Notes: a model not told the origin generated them from the sequence alone. A stretch of DNA of 64,000 bases from JAAXKN01 sp050259615 (GCA_050259615.1 JBLNAZ010000241.1:1-64000); one strand, 5' to 3'; shown: positions 9,075 to 18,650, counted from the stretch's first letter. Numbers and translations are program-made.

Positions 9075-9512
9075 CTATTCTCCTATATCTTCATTCCATA
9101 AGGCAGGATTTTGTGAAATGAAATTCTTCATCATCTCAACGCACTTCGGCAGGTCCAGAACTTCAACTGTAACCCCTCTGGATGAAAGTAGATCCTCTTC
9201 CCCCTTAAATGTCCGGTTCTCGCCAATTATCACTTTAGGTATTCCGTATAAAAGGACAGCGCCTGAGCACATGGAGCACGGGGAAAGCGTGGTGTAAAGG
9301 ACCGACTTATGGTAAACCTCAGCCTTGAGGCGTCCGGCATTCTCCAGGGCATCCATCTCTGCGTGAAGTATTGCACTATCTTTCTGTATCCTCCTGTTAT
9401 GCCCCCGCCCAATAATTTTGCCATTATGGACCAGGACTGAACCTATAGGAATTCCCCCTTCTTTGAGACCCAGTCTGGCTTCCTCAATTGCCGCCTTCAT
9501 GAACTCATCCAT
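9075..9512 (-). CDS. Cytosine deaminase of the yeast FCY1 type
   Basis: This 145-residue zinc deaminase has the CDA-fold motifs 'LHAEMDAL' (zinc His and catalytic Glu) and 'SPCSMCSGA' (zinc Cys pair). Several stretches follow yeast cytosine deaminase closely as I remember it: 'EARLGLKEGGIPIGSVLVHN', 'LENAGRL', 'LYTTLSPCSMC', 'LYGIPKVIIGEN' and the terminal 'WNEDIGE'. TadA and guanine deaminases lack that ending. It probably converts cytosine to uracil in pyrimidine salvage. It is distinct from bacterial CodA, an amidohydrolase. The gene stands between terminators and appears monocistronic. Confidence 0.85.
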   Translation of the reverse strand: MDEFMKAAIEEARLGLKEGGIPIGSVLVHNGKIIGRGHNRRIQKDSAILHAEMDALENAGRLKAEVYHKSVLYTTLSPCSMCSGAVLLYGIPKVIIGENRTFKGEEDLLSSRGVTVEVLDLPKCVEMMKNFISQNPALWNEDIGE

Positions 9513-9540
9513 TACCCCTCCATGGAAATTATGTAATAAA

Positions 9541-9578
9541 GTAAAAGCCTTAAAAACGTCGGGTTTTAAGGCTTTTAT
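9541..9578. terminator. Bidirectional terminator
   Basis: TAAAAGCCTTAAAA and TTTTAAGGCTTTTA form a long AT-flanked hairpin with loop CGTCGGG between two minus-strand genes. It should terminate the small gene at 9602-9817. Confidence 0.8.
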
Positions 9579-9601
9579 ATGAAGAAATAATCTTTCATTT
9601 A

Positions 9602-9817
9602 TTATTTGCGATCCTCTTTATCCTTAAGACCGCCCTGAGCAAAATTGGCCCTAAGCTCCTCAACATTTTTATCCAGAGCAACCAGATGGTCAATAAACTC
9701 CGGCACTTCACGTTCGGGCTGGTGTGAAAGTATTGTTTTCATTGAATGCAGCGTCTCCTGAATGCAGGTAACGGCATCAAAAAGTTTTTTGTTAATTTCC
9801 TGCTGACTGAGAGCCAT
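9602..9817 (-). CDS. Small hypothetical protein, helical
   Basis: The 71-residue protein has a strong Shine-Dalgarno (AAAGGAGG, 7 bases before the ATG) and its own terminator, so it is probably real. It is mostly charged helix ('QQEINKKLFDAVTCIQETLHSMK', 'FIDHLVALDKNVEELRANF') with no membrane segment or cysteine motif. I do not recognise the family. Confidence 0.6.
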   Translation of the reverse strand: MALSQQEINKKLFDAVTCIQETLHSMKTILSHQPEREVPEFIDHLVALDKNVEELRANFAQGGLKDKEDRK

Positions 9818-10062
9818 ATTTCCTCCTTTAGGGTTTGAATAGCATACCCCGGATTTATTTTTCAGTAATTTTCAAATCTGACGGACAACCCCGGATTAAA
9901 TTTCCCAGGATCAGTTAACTTAGGATATGCATTAAATAATTAAAATTCAATCATTTTCTTTCTTTTTTAGCCCTAAATGCGTTTTCCTTTGGCCATTTTG
10001 CTAATTTCAGCCACTTCACAAAAACCATGCATTAAAAACCACAAAATAAGACAATTAATCCT

Positions 10063-10077
10063 TTGGTACGGAATTGG
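10063..10077 (+). promoter_or_regulatory. Possible sigma-54-like promoter upstream of 10114
   Basis: TTGGTACGGAATTGG resembles the -24 half of a sigma-54 promoter (TTGGCACG), but the -12 part is imperfect and one base closer than the standard spacing. It is proposed because a similar block precedes the paralogue at 10982. The rest of the 9818-10113 gap holds no gene. Confidence 0.3.
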
Positions 10078-10113
10078 TGTATTATTAAGAAAATTAGACC
10101 ATAGGTTTTGAAA

Positions 10114-10818
10114 ATGAACAAATTAATACTTGATACGTTTTTATACGTCACCGATTTTGAACTTAGCTCGTATAGAATTCTGGACAGTTTAAAAAGCTAC
10201 AACAAAGAATTTAATCATAACAGGTTGTATCCCGGCCTTTCAGAGCTGATAGAGCTGAATCTTAAGTTAAAAGATATAGATGAAAACAACCTTAATGATA
10301 TCTACATTGAAAACCTGGCAAAGAAAAAAACGATTGACGATCGCCTCATGGTGGAAACCATTGAAGTAACGGATGATTATGTTCAGCAGGTAATAGATCT
10401 CATTGAATGGGCAAAACCTCTGGTCAAAGAATCCATTGACGAGGGCAAAATCCTGTACGAATTCGTCAAAAAGAACATTTACATTGAAGAAATTGGCATT
10501 GCAGACGCCAGCCGCGAAGAAGGCTACGTGCTTATCCCCGATAACAAACAGTCTATTATCCAGGTGCTGCGCTACGACATTTCCATGATGTCGCATGGCA
10601 AAAAATCACAGAGGAAATTAAATACAAGAGTCCTTCAGTCCGTAGACAAAATATTTGTCAACCAGGCCCCAAACGAAGTGATCATGGACCTTTTTGAGCA
10701 GTTTGCAGATATGCCCAACTCATCGACCTTTATCTGCACGACAGACCTTGATTTTCCTTTTACTGAGACAATACTTCCAGTGGTCAAAAGAAAACTCATG
10801 TCGCGTATGGCAGCATAA
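10114..10818 (+). CDS. Hypothetical protein, long paralogue of a tandem pair
   Basis: This 234-residue soluble protein begins 'MNKLILDTFLYVTDFELSSYRILDSL'. ATG 10114 is preferred over an upstream TTG because it aligns with the start of the paralogue at 10982. The N-terminal ~125 residues are shared with that neighbour, including 'DTFLY', 'DFEL', 'EWAKPLVKESIDEG' against 'KWAIPMIHDVIDEG'. The C-terminal half ('RYDISMMSHGKKSQRKLNTR', 'TFICTTDLDFPFTETILPVVKRK') has no counterpart there. There is no signal peptide, membrane segment or known motif. I do not recognise it. Confidence 0.7.
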   Translation: MNKLILDTFLYVTDFELSSYRILDSLKSYNKEFNHNRLYPGLSELIELNLKLKDIDENNLNDIYIENLAKKKTIDDRLMVETIEVTDDYVQQVIDLIEWAKPLVKESIDEGKILYEFVKKNIYIEEIGIADASREEGYVLIPDNKQSIIQVLRYDISMMSHGKKSQRKLNTRVLQSVDKIFVNQAPNEVIMDLFEQFADMPNSSTFICTTDLDFPFTETILPVVKRKLMSRMAA

Positions 10819-10926
10819 GCTGCTGGATTTCAGCCAAAATGGATGGTAATATTGTGCAGCTGTTTAATATTAGCCATTTAGGCGGATGATATTTAAATAA
10901 AATACTACAATTTGTCGGTTTTAATT

Positions 10927-10943
10927 ATGGAACGATACTTGGC
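10927..10943 (+). promoter_or_regulatory. Possible sigma-54 promoter upstream of 10982
   Basis: TATGGAACGATACTTGG(C) has GG-N10-GG spacing and a TTGG -12 element, close to the sigma-54 consensus TGGCACG-N4-TTGC with two deviations. It lies 39 bases before the ATG. A sigma-54 activator is encoded at 17119-18522, but a functional link is inference. Confidence 0.35.
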
Positions 10944-10981
10944 TAATAATAATAGAGTTTATTTAAGAAGGGATGAATGAA

Positions 10982-11374
10982 ATGGCATACTTAACAATTG
11001 ACACGTTTTTATATGCAAATGATTTTGAATTAGGCCAGTACAAAGTATTAGGCGGATTAAAGAAATACAACGAAGAATTCCAGAATAAAAACACACATCC
11101 ATATCTAGCTGAATTAACTTCTCTGGTAAATACATTAATCAGGGTTGAGAAGAAAAGAAGCAAAATCATAGACCTCTTCCCTATTCCTGTTGAGAAAGTG
11201 GATGCTGAGAAAAAACAGCTTGTCTTTGAAAATTTCACCCTTTACAACGAAGATATTGAAAGAATATTTGATCTTATCAAATGGGCAATCCCTATGATAC
11301 ATGACGTAATAGATGAAGGCTTATGCGTCAGCAGATCCTTTACAAAAGAGCGTTCATCAGACGTTTTAGTTTAA
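10982..11374 (+). CDS. Hypothetical protein, short paralogue of the gene at 10114
   Basis: This 130-residue protein starts 'MAYLTIDTFLYANDFELGQYKVLGGL' and is homologous to the first ~125 residues of the upstream gene. It then ends abruptly ('SRSFTKERSSDVLV'). The ATG at 10982 follows AAGAAGG at good spacing. An in-frame ATG nine bases upstream is less likely. It is either a one-domain paralogue or a truncated duplicate. A clear terminator follows it. Confidence 0.65.
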   Translation: MAYLTIDTFLYANDFELGQYKVLGGLKKYNEEFQNKNTHPYLAELTSLVNTLIRVEKKRSKIIDLFPIPVEKVDAEKKQLVFENFTLYNEDIERIFDLIKWAIPMIHDVIDEGLCVSRSFTKERSSDVLV

Positions 11375-11416
11375 CATAAAAAGAGTTTTAGAGTTATTTT
11401 TTATCCTCTCATTTCA

Positions 11417-11454
11417 ATCCCCATAGCAGTAATGATATGGGGGTTTTCTTTTTT
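11417..11454 (+). terminator. Terminator after the tandem unknown genes
   Basis: CCCCATA (11419-11425) pairs with TATGGGG (11436-11442), followed by GTTTTCTTTTTT. It is a typical rho-independent terminator. Confidence 0.8.
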
Positions 11455-11609
11455 AAACCGATTTACAGAAAAACAGGTCTAATAATCAGACAAAAAGAGG
11501 GGCATTTCTGAACTTCCGGAAAATATAACTGTTTAAATGATCAGGAATCTTTTAAATTTAAAAAACCCTCATTTTTTATTATCTTTGAATAGCTTAACAG
11601 GAAAATCAA

Positions 11610-12824
11610 ATGAACAGAAATAAAATTATTCTTACCGGATTTTTTGTACTTGTCATGATTTCCGCGGTTTTTGCCTACAGACTCTTTTCGGGTAAAAACG
11701 GCAAAGATCTTTACTTCGATGTAAAGGGTGACAGCATCCATACTTTCGTTTCTGCTCCGCAGCGCCAGGCGGTAAATGACAAGATTACTTCGTCAAGGAA
11801 TAATCTCATAACTGAAACAGTTAAAGCCGCCAGCCCGGCTGTTGTTGGTATTAACGTTACAGAAGTAGTCCAGTATCAGGACCCCTGGGCCAGTGACCCA
11901 TTCTTCAAACAGTTCTTTGGCGACCGGTCCTATAACCAGGAAGTAAAAAGCCTGGGTTCCGGTACTATTATCTCGCCCGACGGCTATATCCTGACAAATG
12001 ACCACGTGGCAGGAAATGGTGTTAAAATTACTGTTACAATGACAAACGGCAAACATTACAACGCCAGGAAAATAGGGACCGACCCTGCCAGTGACGTATG
12101 CCTCCTCAAAATTGACGGGAGTAACCTTCCATACATACCTATGGGAAACTCTGATGATGTACTTACAGGTGAATGGGTTATAGCGCTCGGCAATCCGTTC
12201 GGACTTTTTGAAATAAATGACCAGCCTACTGTAACTGTGGGTGTCATAAGCGCTAAGGGAATGAATCTGGAACCCGATAATAACAGATATTACCTGGGCA
12301 TGCTTCAGACTGATGCAGCAATTAACCGCGGCAACAGCGGAGGACCGCTGGTTAACTCTGTTGGAGAACTGATAGGCATGAATACTCTGATTTTTACTGC
12401 AGACGGTTCTACAGGAAACATTGGACTCGGCTTTGCAATTCCGATAAATAAGGCTAAAAGGATCATTTCCGAACTGAAAGAAAAAGGTATGGTAGATAGA
12501 AACTTCAAAATCGGGCTTGATGCCCAGACAATTGATGAAGGAATTGCCGATTACTATAAACTTCCAAGCAGCCGCGGCGCCATAATTACAGATGTAAAAC
12601 GCAATTCACCCGCCGAAAAGGCAGGACTTGAAACGGGTGACATTATAACAGAGGTTGAGGGAAACAAGATAGTAAACCGCGAATCTTTAGTGGGAGTATT
12701 CCAGGAATTCCGCACTGGGCAGACCATTAATATTACTATAATCAGAGATAAACAGACATTAAATAAAAAAATGAGGCTGGATAGAGCAGATGATAGAAAG
12801 ATATACACTCCCCGAAATGGGTAA
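11610..12824 (+). CDS. HtrA/DegP-family periplasmic serine protease
   Basis: This 404-residue S1C protease has an N-terminal signal anchor ('IILTGFFVLVMISAVFA', residues 6-22). The trypsin-like domain shows the catalytic triad H132 ('LTNDHVAG'), D162 ('ASDVCLLKID') and S243 ('NRGNSGGPLVN'). One PDZ domain occupies about 300-395 ('GAIITDVKRNSPAEKAGLETGDIITEV'). A single PDZ makes it DegS-like in layout. It probably degrades misfolded envelope proteins. Its 3' end overlaps purB by 35 bases. Confidence 0.9.
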   Translation: MNRNKIILTGFFVLVMISAVFAYRLFSGKNGKDLYFDVKGDSIHTFVSAPQRQAVNDKITSSRNNLITETVKAASPAVVGINVTEVVQYQDPWASDPFFKQFFGDRSYNQEVKSLGSGTIISPDGYILTNDHVAGNGVKITVTMTNGKHYNARKIGTDPASDVCLLKIDGSNLPYIPMGNSDDVLTGEWVIALGNPFGLFEINDQPTVTVGVISAKGMNLEPDNNRYYLGMLQTDAAINRGNSGGPLVNSVGELIGMNTLIFTADGSTGNIGLGFAIPINKAKRIISELKEKGMVDRNFKIGLDAQTIDEGIADYYKLPSSRGAIITDVKRNSPAEKAGLETGDIITEVEGNKIVNRESLVGVFQEFRTGQTINITIIRDKQTLNKKMRLDRADDRKIYTPRNG

Positions 12825-14091
12825 AATATGGCAGGACGAGTTTAAATACCAGACATGGCTCAAAATTGAGATCCTCGCCTGTGAGGCACGCGCTTCTATG
12901 GGAGAAATCCCTCAAAAAGACGTTGAGGTAATAAAGGAAAAAGCCAACTTCGATATTAAAAGAGTCCTTGAAATTGAAGAAACCACAAAGCACGATGTAA
13001 TAGCTTTCCTTACCAATGTGGCTGAATATGTGGGTCCTGAAGCCAGGCATATTCATTACGGAATGACGAGTTCGGATATCCTGGACACTTCCCTGTCTTA
13101 CCAGATGAAGACCGCAGGTGAGCTTTTGATGAAAAAACTCCTGGATTTCAAGGCGGTTCTAAAAGAAAGGGCTTTAGAGCACAAAAATACGCTCTGCGTT
13201 GGACGCAGTCACGGAATTCATGCCGAACCTACTACAATGGGTTTGAAGTTTGCACTCTGGTTTGAAGAGACTAAACGTAACATTACAAGGCTTGAGGCCG
13301 CAATAAAAACAATCAGCGTGGGACAAATTTCAGGTGCCGTAGGAACATTCGAGCACCTGTCGCCTAAAGTTGAAGAGTATGTATGCAATAAAATGGGCCT
13401 TGCTCCTGCCCCGGTCTCAACACAGGTAATTCAGAGGGACCGCCATGCTGAGTTCCTGACCACTCTGGCAATAATAGGAACAACTCTGGAAAAAATCTCA
13501 ATTGAGATCCGCCACCTTCAGAGAACCGAGGTTCTGGAGGCAGAAGAATACTTCTCCAAAGGACAGAAAGGCTCCTCTGCAATGCCGCATAAACGCAATC
13601 CAATTACCTCTGAGAGGATCACAGGGCTTTCCAGACTCCTCAGGAGCAACTCCATGGCAGCAATGGAAAACGTTGCCCTCTGGCATGAAAGGGATATCTC
13701 ACATTCCTCTGTGGAAAGAGTTATAGTACCCGACAGTTGTATAATACTCGATTATATGTTACATTTATCTATAAAACTGATCAAAAACCTTCTTGTATAT
13801 CCGGAAAATATGCTGAAGAATCTGAATCTGACACGGGGACTTATATTCTCGCAGACCGTACTTCTTAAACTTGTCAGCAAAGGCGCTTCAAGAGAAGAAG
13901 CTTACAGACTTGTACAGACTCCGGCTATGGAAGTCTGGGCTGATACGGGCAAAAATCTAAAAAGTGAGCTTTTGAAGTCGGATGAAGTAATGAAGTATTT
14001 AAGTGAGAAGGAGCTTTCCGGGATTTTCGACAACCAGTCCACGCTGAAGAATGTAGATTTCATTTTTGGCAGAACCGTTGGAAAAGATTAG
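12790..14091 (+). CDS. purB: Adenylosuccinate lyase
   Basis: PurB cleaves SAICAR and adenylosuccinate in purine synthesis. The 433-residue protein carries the fumarase/aspartase signature 'GSSAMPHKRNP', plus 'HYGMTSSDILDTS', 'GRSHGIHAEPTTMGLKF' and 'DISHSSVERVIVPDS'. It is full length. The start 'MIERYTLPEMGKIW' matches family N-termini, so the 35-base overlap with the protease gene is likely real. Such pairing implies cotranscription. Confidence 0.95.
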   Translation: MIERYTLPEMGKIWQDEFKYQTWLKIEILACEARASMGEIPQKDVEVIKEKANFDIKRVLEIEETTKHDVIAFLTNVAEYVGPEARHIHYGMTSSDILDTSLSYQMKTAGELLMKKLLDFKAVLKERALEHKNTLCVGRSHGIHAEPTTMGLKFALWFEETKRNITRLEAAIKTISVGQISGAVGTFEHLSPKVEEYVCNKMGLAPAPVSTQVIQRDRHAEFLTTLAIIGTTLEKISIEIRHLQRTEVLEAEEYFSKGQKGSSAMPHKRNPITSERITGLSRLLRSNSMAAMENVALWHERDISHSSVERVIVPDSCIILDYMLHLSIKLIKNLLVYPENMLKNLNLTRGLIFSQTVLLKLVSKGASREEAYRLVQTPAMEVWADTGKNLKSELLKSDEVMKYLSEKELSGIFDNQSTLKNVDFIFGRTVGKD

Positions 14092-14157
14092 CCAGGCATT
14101 TTTTCTTATAGAAAAAGTATTATATTATTAAGAGGGATGTTCCCAATCAGCCATTGT

Positions 14158-14189
14158 AGTGCCAATGTAGTGAAGTTTACATTGGCACT
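14158..14189. repeat. Perfect 12-bp inverted repeat between purB and the kinase gene
   Basis: AGTGCCAATGTA (14158-14169) and TACATTGGCACT (14178-14189) are exact inverted copies with an 8-base loop and no T-tract. It may be an operator or an RNA hairpin in the purB 3' region. The rest of 14092-14362 shows nothing else clear. Confidence 0.6.
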
Positions 14190-14362
14190 GATGTTTATGA
14201 AAGCATAAATTAAAATAAATTCAGTGATGCTTATCCATTTATAAGTGAAATATCTCAGGCATCAGTGATTTCCCATCTTCATTTGAGCCACACCCGTTTA
14301 TTCTGAATAATTCATGCTTCAATAACTGGCTGAAGGACTGAAACAATGAATATGAGGGCTAA

Positions 14363-17080
14363 ATGGAACAGAATCAAATTGCCAGGGCCTTAAAGGAAAG
14401 CGAAGACAGGTACAGGCAGCTGGTTGAATATCTTTCGGACGCTATAATTGTTCATTCAAGCGCCCAGATCTCGTTTATTAATCCCGCGGGGCTGGAGCTC
14501 CTGGGAGCCTCATCCATGCAGCAGGTGCATGGCAAAGCCTTCATCAACTTTGTACATCCTTCCGATAGAGAAAACGTCCAGGAGCGATTCAGGAAAGTTA
14601 TAGTTGACGGCGTTGAAAGCGGCTACTTTGAAGAAAAACTAATAAAGCTGGACGGAACTGAAATATTTGTTGAGACCATACTCTCCCCTTTTACATTTCA
14701 GGGCGAATGGGCTATACTTATTGTTACGCACGACATAACCGGCCGGAAACAAACCGAGCAGGCTTTAAGGGAAAGTGAAGAACGCTTTAAGACAATGGTT
14801 CAGAATATAAACGGGTATATATACAGCGTTACTTACAAGGGTAAAAAAGCTGTTTCTTCCTACCACAGCCCCAAATGCCTCGTCATAACAGGATATTCGC
14901 CAGAAGAATATATGGCAGATTCCGAGCTCTGGATAAAAATGGTTTATAAAGACGACAGGGACCACGTTCAGAGGGTATTTGATTCCCTTAAGGAAAACCC
15001 GCAGCAGACGAGAATTGAGCACAGGATAAATCATAAAAACGGCTCAATCAGGTGGATTGAAAATACATATACACTGCAGCTGAACGAAACTGGTGAAATA
15101 GAAAGAATGGACGGGTTCATTATAGATATTACTGACCGCAAAATGGCAGAAAATGCACTGCATGAACAGTACTACTTCCTTCAGAGGCTGATAGATACCA
15201 TTCCAAATCCAATTTTTTACAAAGACACCAACGGGGCTTTCCAGGGCTGCAATATCGCTTATGAAAAATTCGCAGGAGCGGGCCGCTTTGATATTATTGG
15301 AAAAACAAGTTTTGACCTGATGCCCATGAACATTGCTCAAAGCGTTCAAAAATATGACGAAGATCTTTACAGACGCCGCGGAGTCCAGATCTATGAAACT
15401 GAATATGAAACCCGGGATCATAAGGTTCTTAACCTTATATTGAATAAAGCTCTTTATTTCAATACCGACGGCACTGTTGCAGGACATGTAGGTGTTATAC
15501 TGGATGTAACAACACTTAAACAAACCCAGGAAGAACTCAGGAAAGCCCTGCAGGAATTACGGGAGATGGAGATTATTATAAATAAGGGGCCTGCAATTGT
15601 ATTTCTATGGAAAGCAGGTGAAGACTGGCCCGTGGAGTTTGTTTCAGACAATATTAATCAGTTCGGTTATAATGCAAACGAACTTATTTCCGGAAAAATC
15701 AAGTTTTCGCAAATAATTCATCCGGACGACCTGCCAAGAATTACCACTGAAATTAATAATTTTACTTCAGAGCATATAAGCGAGTTTAAACAGGACTACA
15801 GAATTCTTACGAAAAAAGGCGAAATCCGCTGGGTTGATGACCGTACCTGGATAAGAAAAGATGACAGCGGTAAAGTTACACATTACCAGGGAATTATTAT
15901 TGATATTACAACCAGAAAGAATGCCGAACAGATGGTGCGTGAAAGCGAGGAACGCTACAGGGCACTCGCTGAAAACTCTTACGACCTGATCAGCGAAATA
16001 AGCCAGGAACTTAAGTTCCTTTATCTCAGCCCTAACTTTTTTGATGTTTTGGGATACAAAGCGGCCGAGCTGTTAAATACCAGCATAATGGATCTGGTTC
16101 ACGAGGATGACGTATCCTCGGCACTTTCAGCATTAAGGCGGGATTCAGGAAGTGCTGCTCTGCGCTTCAGGCACAAAAACGGTGAATGGTACTGGTTTGA
16201 AAGCACAGGCAAAAAATTCCGGACTGCGGAGGGTGAAAACAGGGGTGTTATTGTTTCACGCGATATATCCGAACGCAAGCGGCTTGAGCAGCAGATAATT
16301 CAAACTGAGAAACTTATGGCCGTCGGTGAAATGTCGGCCATGATTGCACATGAATTCAGGAATGCACTGACCTCAATTAAAATGATACTTCAGCTCCAGG
16401 GTGAATCAGAAAACCTGACGACGTCTGAAAAAGAATCCTTCGGGGTAGCAATAAATTCCATTTATCATATGGAATCTGTTGTTCAGCAGCTCTTAAACTT
16501 TGCGCATCCGGCACCCATGGAATCGCAGGTTGAGGACCTGAACAGGATTCTTAGCGACTGTCTTCCCTTTATAGACCTTCAGGCTTCAAAAAAATCTATA
16601 AGTGTCGTCAAGAAAATCGACCGCAATCTTCCAAAGATGCCTCTGAATGCAGCAGGGCTTAAAGATGCAATTATCAATCTCGTCTTAAATGCCACGCAGG
16701 CATTTGATTCCGGCGGCAGCCCTGATAAAAGAAAAATTTCAATTGTCATAAAAACAGTGCTGCTGGACGAGACACTCACAGATTGCGATTTCAGCGCCAG
16801 CGGCGAGCATATACTTGTAAAGTATAAAATCCAGGAAAACCACGAGGTCATTCTGGAAAAAGGCAGTCAGTGCGTGCTCATTGAAATTTCAGATAACGGT
16901 CCCGGCATTCCCGGAGAAATTCTGGATAAGATCTTTGAGCCATTTTTTACAACTAAAGAAAAGGGTTCCGGCCTCGGGCTTCCGATTGTAAAAAGAACCG
17001 TCAATGCACACGGAGGAGTAATTCAGGTCTTCAGCCGTTTAAATGAAGGCACAACCTTCAGGATATACCTGCCGGTTTGA
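14363..17080 (+). CDS. PAS-rich sensor histidine kinase (NtrB-like core)
   Basis: This 905-residue kinase has no membrane segments, so sensing is probably cytoplasmic. Five PAS/PAC domains occupy about residues 10-130, 138-260, 268-392, 400-522 and 530-648, each ending in a 'DITxRK'-type PAC motif. The HisKA domain has the phosphoacceptor H663 in 'MIAHEFRNALTS'. The HATPase domain shows the N box ('LKDAIINLVLNATQAF'), G1 ('EISDNGPGIP') and G2 ('GSGLGLPIV'). It sits 38 bases upstream of an NtrC-type regulator and is its predicted partner. The start follows GAGGG. Ligands of the PAS domains cannot be predicted. Confidence 0.92.
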   Translation: MEQNQIARALKESEDRYRQLVEYLSDAIIVHSSAQISFINPAGLELLGASSMQQVHGKAFINFVHPSDRENVQERFRKVIVDGVESGYFEEKLIKLDGTEIFVETILSPFTFQGEWAILIVTHDITGRKQTEQALRESEERFKTMVQNINGYIYSVTYKGKKAVSSYHSPKCLVITGYSPEEYMADSELWIKMVYKDDRDHVQRVFDSLKENPQQTRIEHRINHKNGSIRWIENTYTLQLNETGEIERMDGFIIDITDRKMAENALHEQYYFLQRLIDTIPNPIFYKDTNGAFQGCNIAYEKFAGAGRFDIIGKTSFDLMPMNIAQSVQKYDEDLYRRRGVQIYETEYETRDHKVLNLILNKALYFNTDGTVAGHVGVILDVTTLKQTQEELRKALQELREMEIIINKGPAIVFLWKAGEDWPVEFVSDNINQFGYNANELISGKIKFSQIIHPDDLPRITTEINNFTSEHISEFKQDYRILTKKGEIRWVDDRTWIRKDDSGKVTHYQGIIIDITTRKNAEQMVRESEERYRALAENSYDLISEISQELKFLYLSPNFFDVLGYKAAELLNTSIMDLVHEDDVSSALSALRRDSGSAALRFRHKNGEWYWFESTGKKFRTAEGENRGVIVSRDISERKRLEQQIIQTEKLMAVGEMSAMIAHEFRNALTSIKMILQLQGESENLTTSEKESFGVAINSIYHMESVVQQLLNFAHPAPMESQVEDLNRILSDCLPFIDLQASKKSISVVKKIDRNLPKMPLNAAGLKDAIINLVLNATQAFDSGGSPDKRKISIVIKTVLLDETLTDCDFSASGEHILVKYKIQENHEVILEKGSQCVLIEISDNGPGIPGEILDKIFEPFFTTKEKGSGLGLPIVKRTVNAHGGVIQVFSRLNEGTTFRIYLPV

Positions 17081-17118
17081 GAATGCAAATGTGATAAAAT
17101 GACTTAATCAGGAAAAAG

Positions 17119-18522
17119 ATGACTGACAAACCTAAGATACTGATTGCCGACGACGATGAGAAGATTCTTTATGCCTTCATGGAATTGCTGAAGAGAGATA
17201 ACTACAACGGCCTTGTTGCCAGAAACGGCGAAGAAGCCATGGTGAAATTTTCAGAAGAAAAGCCGGACGTGATATTCCTTGATATAACGATGCCAAAGTT
17301 CAACGGGCTCGAAGTATTGGACAGAATTAAGAAAACTGATAACAAGATCCCTGTTATCATTATAACCGGTTTCGGCACCATGCATACAGCTATAAAGGCG
17401 ATCAAGCAGGGTGCTTTTGAATATCTAACCAAGCCTTTAGACCTTAGCAGAATCAGGTCTGTCATAAAGCAGGCCCTTGCAAGCATACAAAGCTCAGTTG
17501 TTACCTTTAAGGGGGAGGACCACTATGATGCACAAATTGTGGAACGCTATGAACTGATCGGAAAAAGTGCCGTAATGCAGGATGTTTATAAACTGATCGG
17601 TTCCATATCACTAACTCCCAATAACACTTCAGTTCTCATAAGCGGGGAAAGCGGAACGGGCAAAGAACTTATTGCCCGGGCAATTCATAACAACAGCGAA
17701 AACTGCAACGACCCTTTCATTGCAATTAACTGTGCGGCTTTCCCTGAAACTCTCCTTGAATCGGAACTCTTTGGCTACGAAAAAGGTGCTTTCACCGGGG
17801 CAATGGACAGAAAGCTCGGAAAATTCGAGATTGCAAGAGAAGGTACAATTTTTCTGGATGAGATAAGCAATCTTTCATTAAATCTTCAGCAGAAGCTCCT
17901 GCGAGTAATTCAGAACCGTGAATTTGAACGCGTTGGCGGAAATGAGCTCATTGCCGTAAAGGCAAGGTTTATTGCAGCTACAAACATTGAGATAGTGCCT
18001 GAGGTAAAAAAAGGAAACTTCAGGGAGGATCTTTATTACAGGCTAAATGTGGCAGCCGTAACCCTCTCCCCTTTGCGTGAAAGAAAAGAGGATATACCGC
18101 TTCTGGCAAACTACTTCCTTTCGAAATACAATTATCAGCTTAAAAAGTCTATAAAGGGTTTTTCAGACGAAGCCATGCAGATGCTTATTTCCTACAATTA
18201 TCCGGGGAATGTAAGGGAGCTCCAGAATCTTATTGAAAGGGCTGTAATGCTCTCGAAATCGGACATAATACTGCCTGAGATGCTAAGCGAACTAAGCTCA
18301 ACAGATGGCAGTAAAGGGTTCACGATTCCTATTATAAGCCAGGATTTCAGCAAATCCAAAGAATATATTTTAGGGTTGTTCGAAAAAGAGTTCATTATAA
18401 GTCAGTTAATTCAGAATTCGGGAAATGTTTCTAAAGCCGCTCAAAATTCCAGCATGACGCGTCAGAATTTCTTAAGAATGATGCGTAAGCATGATATACA
18501 CGCCGACCAGTTTCGCAGATAA
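17119..18522 (+). CDS. Sigma-54-dependent response regulator (NtrC family)
   Basis: This 467-residue regulator has a receiver domain (D11/D12, phosphoacceptor D55 in 'VIFLDITMP', K105). The AAA+ domain shows Walker A 'GESGTGKE' (about 176-183). The sigma-54 contact loop GAFTGA is intact (223-228) and Walker B is 'GTIFLDEI'. A short Fis-type HTH ends the protein ('GNVSKAAQNSSMTRQNFLRMM'). With all parts intact it should activate sigma-54 promoters after phosphorylation by the adjacent kinase. Targets are unknown. GG-type candidate promoters occur at 10927 and 18651. Confidence 0.94.
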   Translation: MTDKPKILIADDDEKILYAFMELLKRDNYNGLVARNGEEAMVKFSEEKPDVIFLDITMPKFNGLEVLDRIKKTDNKIPVIIITGFGTMHTAIKAIKQGAFEYLTKPLDLSRIRSVIKQALASIQSSVVTFKGEDHYDAQIVERYELIGKSAVMQDVYKLIGSISLTPNNTSVLISGESGTGKELIARAIHNNSENCNDPFIAINCAAFPETLLESELFGYEKGAFTGAMDRKLGKFEIAREGTIFLDEISNLSLNLQQKLLRVIQNREFERVGGNELIAVKARFIAATNIEIVPEVKKGNFREDLYYRLNVAAVTLSPLRERKEDIPLLANYFLSKYNYQLKKSIKGFSDEAMQMLISYNYPGNVRELQNLIERAVMLSKSDIILPEMLSELSSTDGSKGFTIPIISQDFSKSKEYILGLFEKEFIISQLIQNSGNVSKAAQNSSMTRQNFLRMMRKHDIHADQFRR

Positions 18523-18561
18523 AATTAAGCACGGGCAAAATTCCGGTACTACAACTCACAG

Positions 18562-18577
18562 TTTACACATGTGTAAA
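18562..18577. promoter_or_regulatory. Perfect 16-bp palindrome
   Basis: TTTACACATGTGTAAA lies between the NtrC-type regulator and the receiver gene. It is long enough to be a dimeric regulator site. No protein is assigned. Confidence 0.45.
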
Positions 18578-18650
18578 TTCCAATTTTACGTCCCTTAAAA
18601 AAAATATATGAAATAACTTGATTTTAGCATCATTTATTATACTTTATTAG

